A stretch of 64,000 nucleotides of DNA from Podospora comata (lineage: Eukaryota > Ascomycota > Sordariomycetes > Sordariales > Podosporaceae). The stretch covers positions 1,798,001 to 1,862,000 of the forward strand of contig CP071497.1 in assembly GCA_017354895.1 (NCBI GenBank), read 5' to 3'. This document shows, piece after piece, positions 8,637 to 20,125 of this stretch (position 1 is its first letter; the number at the start of each line of letters is the position of its first letter). Both the position numbers and the translations under genes were made by a program. Below the pieces are notes generated by a model, which had not been told where the DNA came from, made no database searches, and worked only from the letters and a program-made list of their open reading frames with translations.

Positions 8637-11178
8637 CTATAGCACGGAGTCTTTTCGTGGTGAGCCGCTGTGATAGGGGTCCGAATCGCTGTCGACATCC
8701 GCATCTGAATGATGATTGTTTCTTGGAGGGGAGGATCTCACGATCTTGATGCCGACCGGGGTAATAGCAACCTGCGATTCTTTGTGCGGGTCGTCAACGT
8801 TGATATCCTCCATTGCCACTGCCGAGTCGTCTCCCGCATGACTTGGGGATAGAGGCTTTGCGAAGTCATACAATGGCATCCCGGGCGAATGGATGTAATC
8901 GTGATGTACGGGCCGTCCAGCACGCAAGCTACCGTGGCTCTGGCTAGCACGCTTGAGTCGTGGCTTGCTCCTCGTACGGGGTCTGCTGGTAGCACGTGTT
9001 TTGCTACCAGGACGTCGTGTACCGGCCCGGTGCATCCTGTTCCGGCCACGAAGGCTCATCTCTAGTCTTTCATCCTCTTCCGACTCTTTGTCCGTCCACT
9101 CGTCCTCCATATCCTGCATATTCTGGAAAAGCTTCTCGTGTCTGGCCGCCAGCAGTTGGATGCTACCGCCAGAACTGCGGCGTCTTCTGTCCCAAGCTCT
9201 TACAGGAGTCGCTTCGCCAGATGATGGCTCTTGGTCACAAGGCGTATAACTAGAACGTGCATAGCCTCCGGTCGTGAGCTCAACACTTTTACCTCTGCTG
9301 TGAAGTGTTCTTCTCGTCGGGCCCTGCGGCTCTGAGACTCCTACAAGACGACGAAGCTCTACCTGGCTCTTGCTGAACACCACCCGGGCCCTCAGGTTGT
9401 GAACGGCCTGATCCAGCGCCAGCTCAATAGCCAGTCGATCACGGATGCGGCTGAGTTTAGGCCAGGTTGCCCTCTCACCAATCAGGCAGTTGCGCATCAT
9501 GAAGTCCGGTGTGGGATTCTTCAAGATCAGAGGCAAGTCATGCACAGCCGTCTCGGGAAGAATGGTGATATCCCCCGAGTACTTCTGGCTTAAGATGCAG
9601 CGCAATTTGGTAAACAGGTTGGGAAAGATGCCCAACTCTGTCATGAACTGGAGTCTGTGGAGTGTTTCCTCCTTGGCCAGTGTTGTGAGCGTGTCTAGCC
9701 AGGCCCCGCTGTCTGGGGATTCTTTCTGCTGACGAAGCTTTCCTGGGGCTGTCGCCGGATAAAGACGGTCGTCCTTGGAGAGGAAAGGAACGATATGTGG
9801 GTTGACCTGTGAGACGATGAAATGGTTGACGTTGAACATCTCGGCAAGTCGGGTCATGGGCAGGTCATTGTCCACCGAGCCATCAATCCAGTGTTGTGGT
9901 GTTGGGTTCCAGGGCACATGGGCACCGGTTGCTGGATCTTTGACTAGCAAAGAAGCAGCCTGGAAGACGAGAGGAACCGAACACGAAGCTGCCACGGCTG
10001 ACCAGATCATGACATTAGGGGCCGTGATGTAGTTGAGCAGCCTAGGCAGCTCGTAAATCGAAGCTGAAGACACGCAAATGTTGCATATTCTTCTTGTTCG
10101 GTTGTAGGCCTCTTGGAATGTCACGTCACCGAGCCAGCTGCGCATTACCCTGGTCAGGTTCGATATGTCGGCCCAGCACCCTTCGGTAAGGAGTCGTCGA
10201 ATGTGATCAGAAAGACCGTCCTTCTCGCCTTCGAAAACGCCCAAGTCTCCATAAGGGAACGCCTCGACCAAGGCGGGAATTTCTTCGTCCTTGCGTGTAC
10301 ACAGAACAGCACAAACAATTGAACCAGCCGAAGCACCCGAGATGATGCGCGGCAGCAGCTTGGATTCATAGAGTGCCTTCAAGACGCCGATGTGGGACAT
10401 GCCAAAGGTTGCTCCGCCGCTCAGGAGCAGAGCACTCCTTCCGAAACTCTGTCGAGCGTAGAGCATGCCCTCCAGCAAATCTTGAGGTTCCATGCCGGCC
10501 GGGATCGAGTAGGCACTCTTCTCCACCAGTGCCTCGATCGTTTTGACGGCCGAGTCCACGTACCGTTCGATGAGGCTCTTGGTCCCAATGTATGAATGGC
10601 GGTACAAGTCAATGTTTCCCATTCCACCAAGGTCTCGCGAGAGGGCTGTTCGGATAAGATACATCATGGTGCTGATATCACAGTCGATCCGGGCAGCATC
10701 CAACTCCTTGAGCTTGAGTCGGATCAGTTGGGGGTGGTAGTCGCCACTTGCATCGTCGAGCTTCCATTCGTCATTCCCTTCGAGCGCATCTAATTCTTCA
10801 GCAGCGGCGTTCCAATCCCGCAGCGAAGTAGCCTGGTGTGGTGTTAGTACATGATCACCAGAGTGCACGTGCCCCCTCCGAAGCATGGTGCCTGCTTACG
10901 CTGTGCATGCGCGCTGCCAGAATCTGCATCCTCTCCTCCGTCCGCCTCTTATCCTCGCGTTCCGACTCGGTGAGGCCATCTCGCCATGATAAGACAAGGT
11001 TGCTAGCGTCCCGGACAATCTTGGTTAATGGTGGGATGTAGGAGTGTGAAGGTGATGTTTTCTTCTTCAGCTTTAGCGGCGCCGGCCTCGGCCTCGGCCT
11101 CTTGGACGCTTTGAACTTGCCATCCTCAACAGTGTTGACTTGAATAATGGGAGGGCCATGAACGAGCAGGTCCGTCAT
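8637..11178 (-). CDS. Patatin-domain triacylglycerol lipase (Tgl4/Tgl5-like)
   Basis: Exon 1 is 11178-10900 and exon 2 is 10832-8637. The 67-bp intron has a GTACTAAC branch site, and the protein has 824 residues. The N-terminal part matches the DUF3336 region that precedes patatin in fungal lipid-droplet lipases. The patatin domain shows the glycine-rich oxyanion motif GGATFGMSHIGV near residues 232-243, nucleophile GASAGS (Ser about 261) and the Asp of the dyad in DGSVDND (about 410). Known relatives hydrolyse triacylglycerol, and some also act as phospholipases or acyltransferases on lipid droplets. The C-terminal 230 residues are basic, Ser/Arg-rich and probably disordered, a likely place for phospho-regulation. 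The length lies between yeast Tgl5 and Tgl4. Confidence 0.9.
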
Positions 11179-12962
11179 TGCGGGGAAATGACGGCAGAGA
11201 GGAGCCGGGAGAGGAGGAGGAGGAGGAGGAGCGGGAAGGGAGAAGATTGGTTCGCAGGCTGTAGTAGGTGGGCAGGTTGGAGGTACGAGACAGGGAGTCG
11301 TTTTTCAGGATGTGAGGCATTCGGAGCGAGGGTTGGATGGGTTGAGTGGTTTCCTCGTGGCTGATCTGGACACGCTTGGGCTTACAACGGGTGACGTAGC
11401 GTTGGTTTAAGGGTCAAACGGTCACGGAGGACGGGCGGGCGTTTGAGTAAGTTTGTGGTGGTGGGAGTTGAGTTGACGCGCCGCGAGTCGAGGGGACACC
11501 GTTGGGTATCTGTAGCCGCAACTCCTGGCAGACAGCAGAAGAAAACCAAAACAGGGTGACGGGGTATCAGGGAACATTTTGATGTCGTTCCGGCGGCCGG
11601 AGCAAAAGGACGAAACAGGCCACCTGACGATGTGCCGCCGACAGGGATTCAACGGGCGCTGAAGACGAACAAAGACAGAAAAGGCGTAGGCGTGGGGAAA
11701 GATGGGATGCAGCAGGCGGGGCGGTCTGGGGCACGCAGCTGACCCCAGAATCTCAGTCTGGGCATTTTCAGCGGCCCGCCCCACCACCGCCCACCAATCA
11801 GTGCCCGACAGCCCAACAGGTCAACACCTGGTGTGATGGGAATCTCCGTATCGCTAGGTGTGAAGAAGCAGGTTTTACGCTGCCAGACTGGAGAGACCAG
11901 ACGATCTTCTTTCCATATACAGAGACTCCCGTCTTTAACTCGGAAATCCATGACCTCAGCACCTGAAAAGATCGCACAGAAATGGAGACTGTGTGCATAG
12001 CCGAGCAATGTGAAGGCGAGACATGCAAGGCACTGCTTCGCTGGGTTGCACTTGGGTGGTAGCGTAAGGTAAGGTCGGGTAGCTGATGGCAGGAATGGAA
12101 TGCGGGGGACGGAGTCGCTCGCTTGAGGTGTCTCTCCCGTATTATGAAGAACGGGCATTACTCCCTGTGAATTCATCAAGGTCGGACCTGGAAAGTGGTT
12201 CACGAAAAGGGCAACGCTTGATGCTCTGCTTGGAGACCTGACTCAGGCTTTTGGTACGTATGAAAAGCCGGAGATATTCCCGATATCCAGTGTAGCGGTT
12301 GGGCAACTGTAGAATACAAAGCAAGACAGACCTTTCCTTTCACATGTCAGCGGCCGTCAAAGCATGTGCTTGATATCGAACTGCGGGGGAATTCACCGCT
12401 TGACCTCTGGCTGCCAACACATAGATCATAAGTCACCTACTCGTACTCGACATATGGTAATTGGCTTCACAACATATGGAAAGAAAAGAAACCCCAGATT
12501 TGTTCCTGTCTTTGTTGGGCGTATCGATCCTCAAGAGGGCCCAATGTCGCGGTTGTGATTTGCGGGTCCGCGCCGTCAACCTGGAAGTCCGCTGATGACA
12601 CGATGCTAAGCTATCAATTTGAAGGGGCATACGTGGCTGGATCAATTGCATTTCCTCTCTAGAAGCGAGACGTCAACAAGCCCAAAATTCCACTTGAGAG
12701 CAGTTTCTGTGGTTGTGAAGGTCGATTAAAGACAGGGATGGCGGATCTTGCGGATCAGCGCGGTCATCAGCCGCTCTCTGATTGGCCAACTGAGACCCAC
12801 CCAACCGGCAGTCAGATTTGGGAAGACCTTTTGAGGTGCAAATTGGAAAGATAACGCGCGTCCAACAGCATCAACTCTGCGGCGACGACATGGCGAATTG
12901 CTTCAGCCCAACTCCCTCGCTCATGGCAAGCTGAAGCTTGCTTGGGGGTATGCAGCAAGAAA
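11179..12962. other. Divergent intergenic region, no gene seen
   Basis: This 1.8 kb gap lies between two divergent genes. A (GGA)n run at about 11211-11232 sits just upstream of the lipase start, on the side of its 5' leader. Several reading frames of 60-180 codons overlap on both strands. None looks like a protein I recognise, and none has a consistent start or intron. Confidence 0.5.
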
Positions 12963-14545
12963 ATGCTGCCAGAACCCAACATCACCTTTACGGTGCCGAG
13001 TCTCCACGACGCCCTCGACATTGACTGTCGTGTCTACCACCCCGAGTCACTCGCGCCCACGTCTGATGCCGCCCAATGGAAGAAACACGCCGCCATCTTT
13101 GCACATCCCTATGCACCTCTGGGTGGCAGCTTCGATGATCCCGTAGTGGGAATCGTTGCAAGTGCCCTTTTGCGGATGGGCTTCTTGGTTACGACCTTCA
13201 ATTTCAGAGGGGCTCATGGATCGGCTGGAAAGACTTCCTGGACGGGAAAGGCAGAACAGGCCGACTACAAGTCAGTGATAGGCTTCGTCACCCATTACGT
13301 TCATTGCCTGAACCCATATCCGCATATTACTCTCCGACGGTCCCATTCTGAAGTTCGCGAGAACGAGGTCGAACTGGAAGGCAGAGTTGCAGCCAAGATT
13401 CAGCTTCAGCCGCCCACTCCTGAGCCAACATTGATGGAAGCAACCCCTCTTTCTGCTGCCAGCACGAAGCCTGTTCTTTTGATGGGCGGTTATTCGTACG
13501 GCTCTATGATCACTGCTCAACTACCGGAAATCGAACCGGTGATGGCTTTGTTTGAGACACCTGAAAACGGAACGCCGGCTGCTGAGATCCGATTGAGGGC
13601 AGAGCATCTCGCTGAGAAGCAGAACACAACTTTGGCTGACCTGCGCGCCGACTTTGTGGACCGCCAGCACGCCGGATCGCCGCGGCGGACTGGGGGGCTC
13701 CGTGTTGGCGGCATCGAGGATATTCGTAGGCCCCATGAGCCCCGACGTTCACTGTCCGTCGAGCTTGAGGAGAGAATACGGCACGGGATTGAAGAGCTCA
13801 TGGCCAAAACCAAGAAAGGACCCAAGGCATCCCAACTGACCGAGATTAGGGACGGTGATGGTCCAAATTCCACTCGTGATGCAGCCTGTTCAACCTCGAA
13901 GCATGCCGCTACAGATCACCTGCCCCCTATCATAGGACGAACTCAGTATCGACCGGCATATCTTCTGGTGTCACCTCTTCAGGGTATAGTTACAAACTTC
14001 ATTGCCATGTCGGTCCCTACGCCAATTTCCAGCCTTGCTCGGAAGGCCTGGAATCGGCTCCCAGCCAAGCCTGGCAAAAAATCTGCTACGTCGCCAGAAG
14101 CTCCAAAGCCAATTGGTAGGTCCATACTGTATTACTTGTCTTCCTTCCATTTGCATGATGAACATCCTACGTTAACCCAGCTCACTCAAACGCATACAAT
14201 GCGGATGCTGAAAACGCGTATTATCTACTCCTGACTTCTTCCATCTATTTCTCCTCCATGCCTCAGCTCGCTGTCTGGTTCTGCGCTAACATGCTGGCCC
14301 CAGTAGACAACCCGGAGAATAAGTTGACCCAACATGACACTCTGGTAGTATACGGCGACAACGATGTCTTTACGCCCGTCCGAAAGCTCAGGACTTGGAC
14401 TGCCCGATTGCAGGCGGTACCCAACTCCAAGTTTCGAGGTGTTGAGGTGTACAGTGCAACGCACTTCTGGGCACAAGCGAAGGTCGCCCACACCTTGCGC
14501 GATGCTGTCATCGTGTTTGCCCAGTCTCTGCTCGCTGAAACATGA
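12963..14545 (+). CDS. Alpha/beta hydrolase, COG2945-like, with large insertion
   Basis: Exons 12963-14115 and 14304-14545 flank a long intron (188 bp, GTAGGT...CAG, branch GCTAAC), giving 464 residues. The N-terminal fold is typical: IFAHPYAPLGGS near residue 45, then FNFRGAHGSAG around 80, then the nucleophile elbow GYSYGS (Ser about 178). The acid is likely Asp405 in YGDNDVFTP and the base His438 in ATHFW. Between the nucleophile and the next core strand lie roughly 145 extra residues, rich in charge and Pro/Ser and probably disordered. The substrate is unknown; relatives are generic hydrolases of the dienelactone hydrolase type. No signal peptide is seen. The ATG at 12963 is used because upstream in-frame sequence begins only with TTG. 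Confidence 0.78.
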
Positions 14546-14648
14546 ACCACTGGATCTCATTGACCATCAAGTACAAATGCCAAAAGCCTATCAAAACACG
14601 GGAACAGGAACACCACCAAACCCAAACCTCATGCGCATAGTGCATACT

Positions 14649-15641
14649 CTACAAACTACGGAGTGCGAAGACTCTGTTGTTCACTGCCTTCTGCGTCACA
14701 GGGCACTCATGGCTCAACCACTCCCAAGCATGGGGCACGCCTGGATAGAGATGGAACTCGACGTCCACCTTGCCCGCGAGCAGCTTGGCGCCAAAGGCAT
14801 TCACCTCGTCCTTGAACAAGTCCAATCCTCCAACATCAAGATAAGTCGGCGGCAACCCAGACAGATCCTCAGCCCTTGCCGGCGCTGCATACACGCTCGC
14901 GTCAGGACTACTCACAGTTCTGGCACCGGCACCGCCCAAATAAGCCTGCCAGCCGATTTCGTTCTTTTTGTTTGTCCATGTCAGGTACTCGTTCAGCGGA
15001 TGGTCCTCCCCGATGCGCGTTCTGTCATCGAGCATGGGGTATATCAACACCAGCTTCTTGATGGCGGGCACAAACTTCTTATCGCGAGCCTCGAGTGCCA
15101 AGCCAGCGGCCAGACCACCCCCGGCGCTGATTCCCATAACACCAATTCTCTTTGGATCGATGTTCTGTTCTTGTGCATTGTCGCGGAGGAACTCCAAGGC
15201 AGCGTAGGCATCTTCCAGCGGTTTTGGGAAAGGGGCCTCGGGAGAGAGCCGATAAGCGAGAGCATAGAAGGTCAGCCTTGTCTCGGCCGCATAGCGGATG
15301 ATGTCTTTTCTGAAGGATGTAACCGAGCCGGAGACAAAGCCACCTCCATGGAGATAGAGGACGCAAGGACGTCCAGCTGGTGCCGGTGTTGATGAAGATG
15401 CTGGGGGGTCGAAGCGGTGGAGTTTGAGCTCAGTGCCGTCGGCCGACTTGTATGAGAGTTCTGTTTCGGCAACTCTGCTTCTCGCCGGGCAGGGGAAGAG
15501 GCTCATGACGGTGTTGATCATGAAATCATTCTGTTTGCGGAGTGATTCAGCGTCAGTTGGTACGGGTGGGACATATGATGCATAGGGTGCTATGGCCCTG
15601 GCATAGTCGGCGTCAAGACTGAGCTTTTGGTCGGAAGACAT
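14649..15641 (-). CDS. HSL-family alpha/beta hydrolase (esterase/lipase)
   Basis: A single-exon gene of 330 residues from the ATG at 15641. It has the oxyanion motif HGGG (98-101), nucleophile GISAGG (Ser172), acid in GGLDLFKDE and base in GVPHAWE, which is the alpha/beta-hydrolase fold-3 (hormone-sensitive lipase) pattern. Such enzymes hydrolyse short acyl esters, sometimes of secondary metabolites. No signal peptide is present. An in-frame ATG at 15701 would add 20 residues, but a TATATA element at 15717-15722 lies only 16 bp before it. Transcription starting downstream of that TATA, and a better AAC-ATG context, favour 15641. The gene is convergent with the preceding hydrolase; the two stops lie about 100 bp apart. 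Confidence 0.85.
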   Translation of the reverse strand: MSSDQKLSLDADYARAIAPYASYVPPVPTDAESLRKQNDFMINTVMSLFPCPARSRVAETELSYKSADGTELKLHRFDPPASSSTPAPAGRPCVLYLHGGGFVSGSVTSFRKDIIRYAAETRLTFYALAYRLSPEAPFPKPLEDAYAALEFLRDNAQEQNIDPKRIGVMGISAGGGLAAGLALEARDKKFVPAIKKLVLIYPMLDDRTRIGEDHPLNEYLTWTNKKNEIGWQAYLGGAGARTVSSPDASVYAAPARAEDLSGLPPTYLDVGGLDLFKDEVNAFGAKLLAGKVDVEFHLYPGVPHAWEWLSHECPVTQKAVNNRVFALRSL

Positions 15642-15716
15642 GTTGGAGATATTTGGCTTCTGGAGGAGAGGGTACTTTTCAGAAATAAGAGCGATGTTCA
15701 TCTCCTACTTTCAACC

Positions 15717-15722
15717 TATATA
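15717..15722 (-). promoter_or_regulatory. TATA box of the HSL-family esterase
   Basis: TATATA within a longer TATATATGCATATAT stretch, 76-81 bp upstream of the chosen ATG at 15641. It decides between the two candidate starts. Confidence 0.45.
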
Positions 15723-16372
15723 TGCATATATTCCTCTCACCTCTGCGGACCATAACGACGCGTACGAACCGAGACCAAACCGGACCGGGCCGCTTTGCAA
15801 GGACCGAGCGTTGGTCTTTCCCTGGGTTTTAGCGCTGCGGAATTCTCAGCATTGGCGACCGTTGGCACACCGTTACAAACGGCTCGTGCTTTAGGGCGAA
15901 AGGCAAACCTCAAGTTCCTGAGCACGTTTTGTTCGGAGCATTCCCCGGGTCGTGTCTTGGGCCGATGCCCCGAGGGCGACTGCCGGTTGGTCTAGAGCTG
16001 GGTGGAAGCTTGCAAGGCATGAGGTCTGAGTGCGATGGAATTTGGGAATGCCGAGGGGGCTCTGTTTGTGCGTTTTACTTGGACTCTTTTCTTGAAACAC
16101 GCCATGAGGCAATGATAATGATTTACGTAAATACCTTTACACTTTGCCGCAGGTTTGAGCCAATCCTTGAAGTGGGTGTCATTTAGGGCCATGTCGGGTT
16201 AGGGTTGTATAGTATCAGAGGCAGGCATCACCAGATCTCTCCTTGTCTCTGAACATTAAGTCAACAAAGCAAAATCACGTTTCATTCTCTCTTCGCCGTT
16301 CAACTTTCTAGAACTAATAACTCCCATGATGGTACACCACTCCCTTATCTCCTGCTTCCCCGGGGGGGCCTT
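15723..16372. other. Intergenic, no gene seen
   Basis: Promoter side of the esterase and 3' side of the DUF1996 gene. Only short overlapping frames occur, with no recognisable product. Confidence 0.5.
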
Positions 16373-17601
16373 TTAGCTGGCAGCAGTCTGGCCGGGCATA
16401 GCCTTGATCCCTGTTGTTGAAGACACTCCAGTCAGCTTTTCATCTTCACCAAACATAAAATCATGACAGCAAAACTCACAGTTATCACCGGTATCCTCAT
16501 TCACAATCTTCTTGATGGTGCACCTGTTCATCGCGGCGACATTCTGCGACTTGAGCGGCCGGCCGTTCTCGCACGCGTTGAACATGCACGAGTGGTCCAT
16601 GGCTCTCTGGAGGGAGTCGCCCTTCCAGCCGAAGAGGTAGTCGGCGTGGGTGCCGTAGCCCTTGGAGTCGGTGTAGGAGAGGGTGAAGGGGTTGGCGCCG
16701 CCAGAGGGCCACATGCTGTTGAACTGAGTCGTGTCCCAGAGGGTCTCGTAGGCGACCTGGGGCATGCGGACGGGGTGGGAGGCGGGGCAGGGGCCGGCAT
16801 TTTGGAAGGCTTCCTTGCCGGTGTTGTACATGTGTGATTGGTGGTCGGGGGAGTCGACGTTTTTGCCGTCCCAGCAGCTGGTGAGGGGAGGGGGGGTTAG
16901 CGGTTGGTTAGGTAGGGAAGAAAGGGGGGGGGGAGGGGGGGTGAAATAAGGGTGTGGCTTTACGCTGGGAAATGGTGGACTGTCATGATGCCGCCTCTGC
17001 AGGGCTTGGTTGGGAAGTCGGAGAGCTCGGGGAAGCGGGTGCCCTTGTTCTCGAGGCATACGAACTTGAGGCCGACGTTGGCGCGGGAGCCGCTGAGGGA
17101 AGTGGTGGTTGGGTTGCCAACGACCATGCGGAAGCCCTGTAGTCACACGGTTAGTATTGCTCCCTTCCAGGCTCATGTGGCCGGCAAAGGTCTGGTACTT
17201 ACGGGCGGGAACGACGTGATCTTGACATTGCCGTTCGAGTTGAAGTCCTGCTGGGTGTAATAGACGGTCATACCACCGTTGATGCCGTTGGGCAGGGCTG
17301 TGTTCTGCATGATGGGGACACGCTTGTAGGTGCCGTTGGGGTGCTTGAAGAACATGACGGCGGTCCAGTAGTTGGAAAAGTCCTCGCTAAAGGTGCAGGT
17401 CGTGCAAGTTCCCTGCTCACCAATGTCACCGCTCATCGAGGCGTTGAAGGCATCACCACCGACGATCTGGTGAAGATGAGCTGAAGGAAGCGCGCCAGGC
17501 TCAACGAGGGGGTCGAGACGCTGGATGGTCAAGGTCGAGCATCCGAAGCGCAACGCAGCCTGGGAGGGCGCGATGAGCGCAGAAAGAGCGAGCCACTTCA
17601 T
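16373..17601 (-). CDS. Secreted DUF1996 domain protein
   Basis: Three exons: 17601-17203, 17136-16964 and 16877-16373. The introns are 66 and 86 bp and the protein has 358 residues. An 18-residue hydrophobic leader (MKWLALSALIAPSQA) is followed directly by the DUF1996 start: RFGCSTLTIQRLDPLV, then SAHLHQIVGGDAF. The family continues with HHFPACWDGKNVDSPDHQSHM and later GYGTHADYLFGW. DUF1996 proteins are secreted or wall-associated in ascomycetes and have no settled biochemical role; conserved His residues suggest metal or sugar binding. N-glycosylation sequons are present. The second intron contains a nearly pure G run on plus (C on the transcript). A TATATA at 17729-17734 lies 128 bp upstream of the start. 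Confidence 0.88.
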
Positions 17602-20125
17602 GGTTTTTTTTCCCTTGCCTATTGTCTTTGCCACGAAAAAATAAAACACAAGGAGCAGGAGTAGGGACCGTTGCTGGATAGAACAGAGCCAGAAGAACAC
17701 CGGTATCCGGGGTGCCTCGATGTGGGCATATATACCTACATACACTCGCTCGCCTGGCAAAGCTCTTGCCTCTTTTGCAGTTTCTCTATAGTACATTGGT
17801 TTTTTTTTGAGCCGTGTCGTGCTGTGATAAGAGGTGCCGTCCTCTGGTATATCCAGGGTCGTCTATTAGATGCTAAATTCTGTATTTGCCCGTTCATCTA
17901 TTTAAAATGCGGGGGTGACAGTGCCCTTGACCCTTGACAACCGCGCCGGCAATTCAACCCATACCAATCAACGACGCCTCAACTCCCAGAAATACTATCC
18001 GGGTTCCGAGCCTGGAGGTGTGTTCATCACTCCGCTGGCCAGTGAGGTGAGTGATGGAAAGGGTGTTGAAGCCCAATTTGATCTACCACGTTGCTGACGT
18101 CGGCTTTTGCCACGGCACAGACAACTCCTTTTTGGGCGACTGACATCTGCCGGTGGTGTTGCCTTTCAAGGAAGAGGCCTTGTTATAGCAGCTTCGGACC
18201 AACCGAGAGCCGTGGCGGACGAGATGTTTATATTTTCTTTGATCATGCTGTTTGTTTCGATTGGTTGTCGTTTCCTGCGTGTCGCTACCGTGATCATGAT
18301 CCGGGACGGCTGCCAAGCTTTTCCTTGAACCCAGATACTGGGCAGGTTTTGTGTCGTGGTCGGCAAAAGCAGAGATGGGTTTATGGGGGCTTTAAGCTTT
18401 TTGCTTGATCAGCGTGGCTGTTGGCCTGCAGAGTAATACGGCCAGACCGTTGAGCGATCTTTTTACCGATGGATCTTGGCTGGACTCGACAGGATGCATG
18501 CAATCTCGCCATAGTTATTTATTTGTAATTCGTTGTGCTTTGGCACCCGATTGGCAGGTAGGTAAGGTAGGCACTCTTTCTCTTCAAGGCTGGCGGCTTC
18601 TTTGTTCATCAACCTTTCTTACGGTAAACAAGACCAACCATGTTGCCCCCGTGAGAGTGCACGGTCCAAACAAGTTGTGTTTTGTTTTTGTTGTTTTAGT
18701 CAGGGGTTCAGGGGCAACAATAGCATCATGTACTTGTAAAGTTGTACATGCTCTCAAGACGATGGGTTGACGGTAAATCAGGCCTACTTGCCTCTAGACA
18801 TGGATGAGTAGGGCATGAGGTTTGCATTTTTGCTCTGGATAAAGTCCAGCCTTCGCTGCTTCGATGCATTTCACAAGTCGCAACCGATCGATATTCGATG
18901 CCTTGACACATGTGAAAACTGCAAAGACCTTCCAACACTCACCGATATCAATCATTGATTCCAAGTGTGTCTGTCATACGGTCAACACACGTTGTGGGGG
19001 CGAATCAGAGCAATTTTCAAGGCAGATGCCGGCTGGCAGACTGTCGACTGGATTGATTGTTAAGCACCCAATTGATCACATTTGAAAACAGAATTATTCA
19101 AGCTGGAATCAGCAAAACTAAGACAGATACGGCCAACAGTTCCTGACTCTGTTCGCGGCAGGCAAAACAGGTGGAGAGGAAGAGGAGACTCACCAGCGAT
19201 AAGATATGGATTATGGAAATGTTGGAAGGCGGGGAGATAAGCAACTTTTTTGACATCGTGACAGGAGCGGCCGGCCAAGAAGTGGGAGAGGAGACCCCGC
19301 ATTGCACCACACCCCGGTTTCTTTGCCCATTTCGGACCTTATCTCTTCACTTGGTGCTCGAATTATCGAATGGCCTAGTCACAAGTTCACGATACCGATA
19401 GGACATGTTTCCCCGTGTCTTTTTCTCTTCCACACCGATCCAGGCATTGCTGGGGCCGAGTGACGTTGGTTCGGGAAGCTGGATGCCGAGCGAGCGCAAC
19501 CGAGCTCGGATTTCGGGCCTGCGATATGGGCTTTGGTGATGCTGTCTCCAACGACCCCACTGCCAACGACATTCCCGGATGACACCCAGGACTCACGTCA
19601 GATACCACCTCAGGCAGTCAACGGTGTATCATCAATGCTATCGAGTGTTTATTTGCCGAATGATGATTTCTTTCTCCGTTCTGTCGGCCGAGTATGCTAA
19701 TTGCCGGCGCAGAGGTTCATGTGGATTGCCACGCTGGATCGCGACTTTAGTGAAAGGCTTCATTGCGTAGCCAGGTCGCTAACGTGGGGTTGGGACCAAC
19801 CGTCGCTATGCAGTCAGCCACTCAACGGTGAGCATCCTTGATGTGCGGGGCTATGTTCCTGCAGCAGGGGTCTTTGAAGGCTGCCAACCACCATGCTTCC
19901 ATTGGAGGATTCCGGGTGGATGGTAAGGGACGATATCTGGGAGAGCTCCGATAAGAGCTTCAGTCAATTGGGGTTACGATGGATATGGCCATGACGGATC
20001 TGGGTGGGAGAGGGTGAGAAAGATATCATAAAAGGTGTCTTCCCCGGTCGTGACCAGCATGGGATTTTGTCCCTAGACCTTCAAGCTCCTTTCAGTCTTT
20101 CTGGCCACCGGAGAAAGCATCAATC
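17602..20125. other. 2.5 kb divergent intergenic region, no gene seen
   Basis: This region lies between the starts of the DUF1996 and copper amine oxidase genes. It contains a TATATA near 17730. I find no frame with domain, signal peptide plus splice structure, or tRNA fold. It may be a long promoter for one or both secreted products. Confidence 0.5.

Noticed and set aside
11422-12203. Overlapping minus frames of 120-184 codons between the lipase and hydrolase
   Set aside because: There are no splice-consistent joins, signal peptide or family resemblance.
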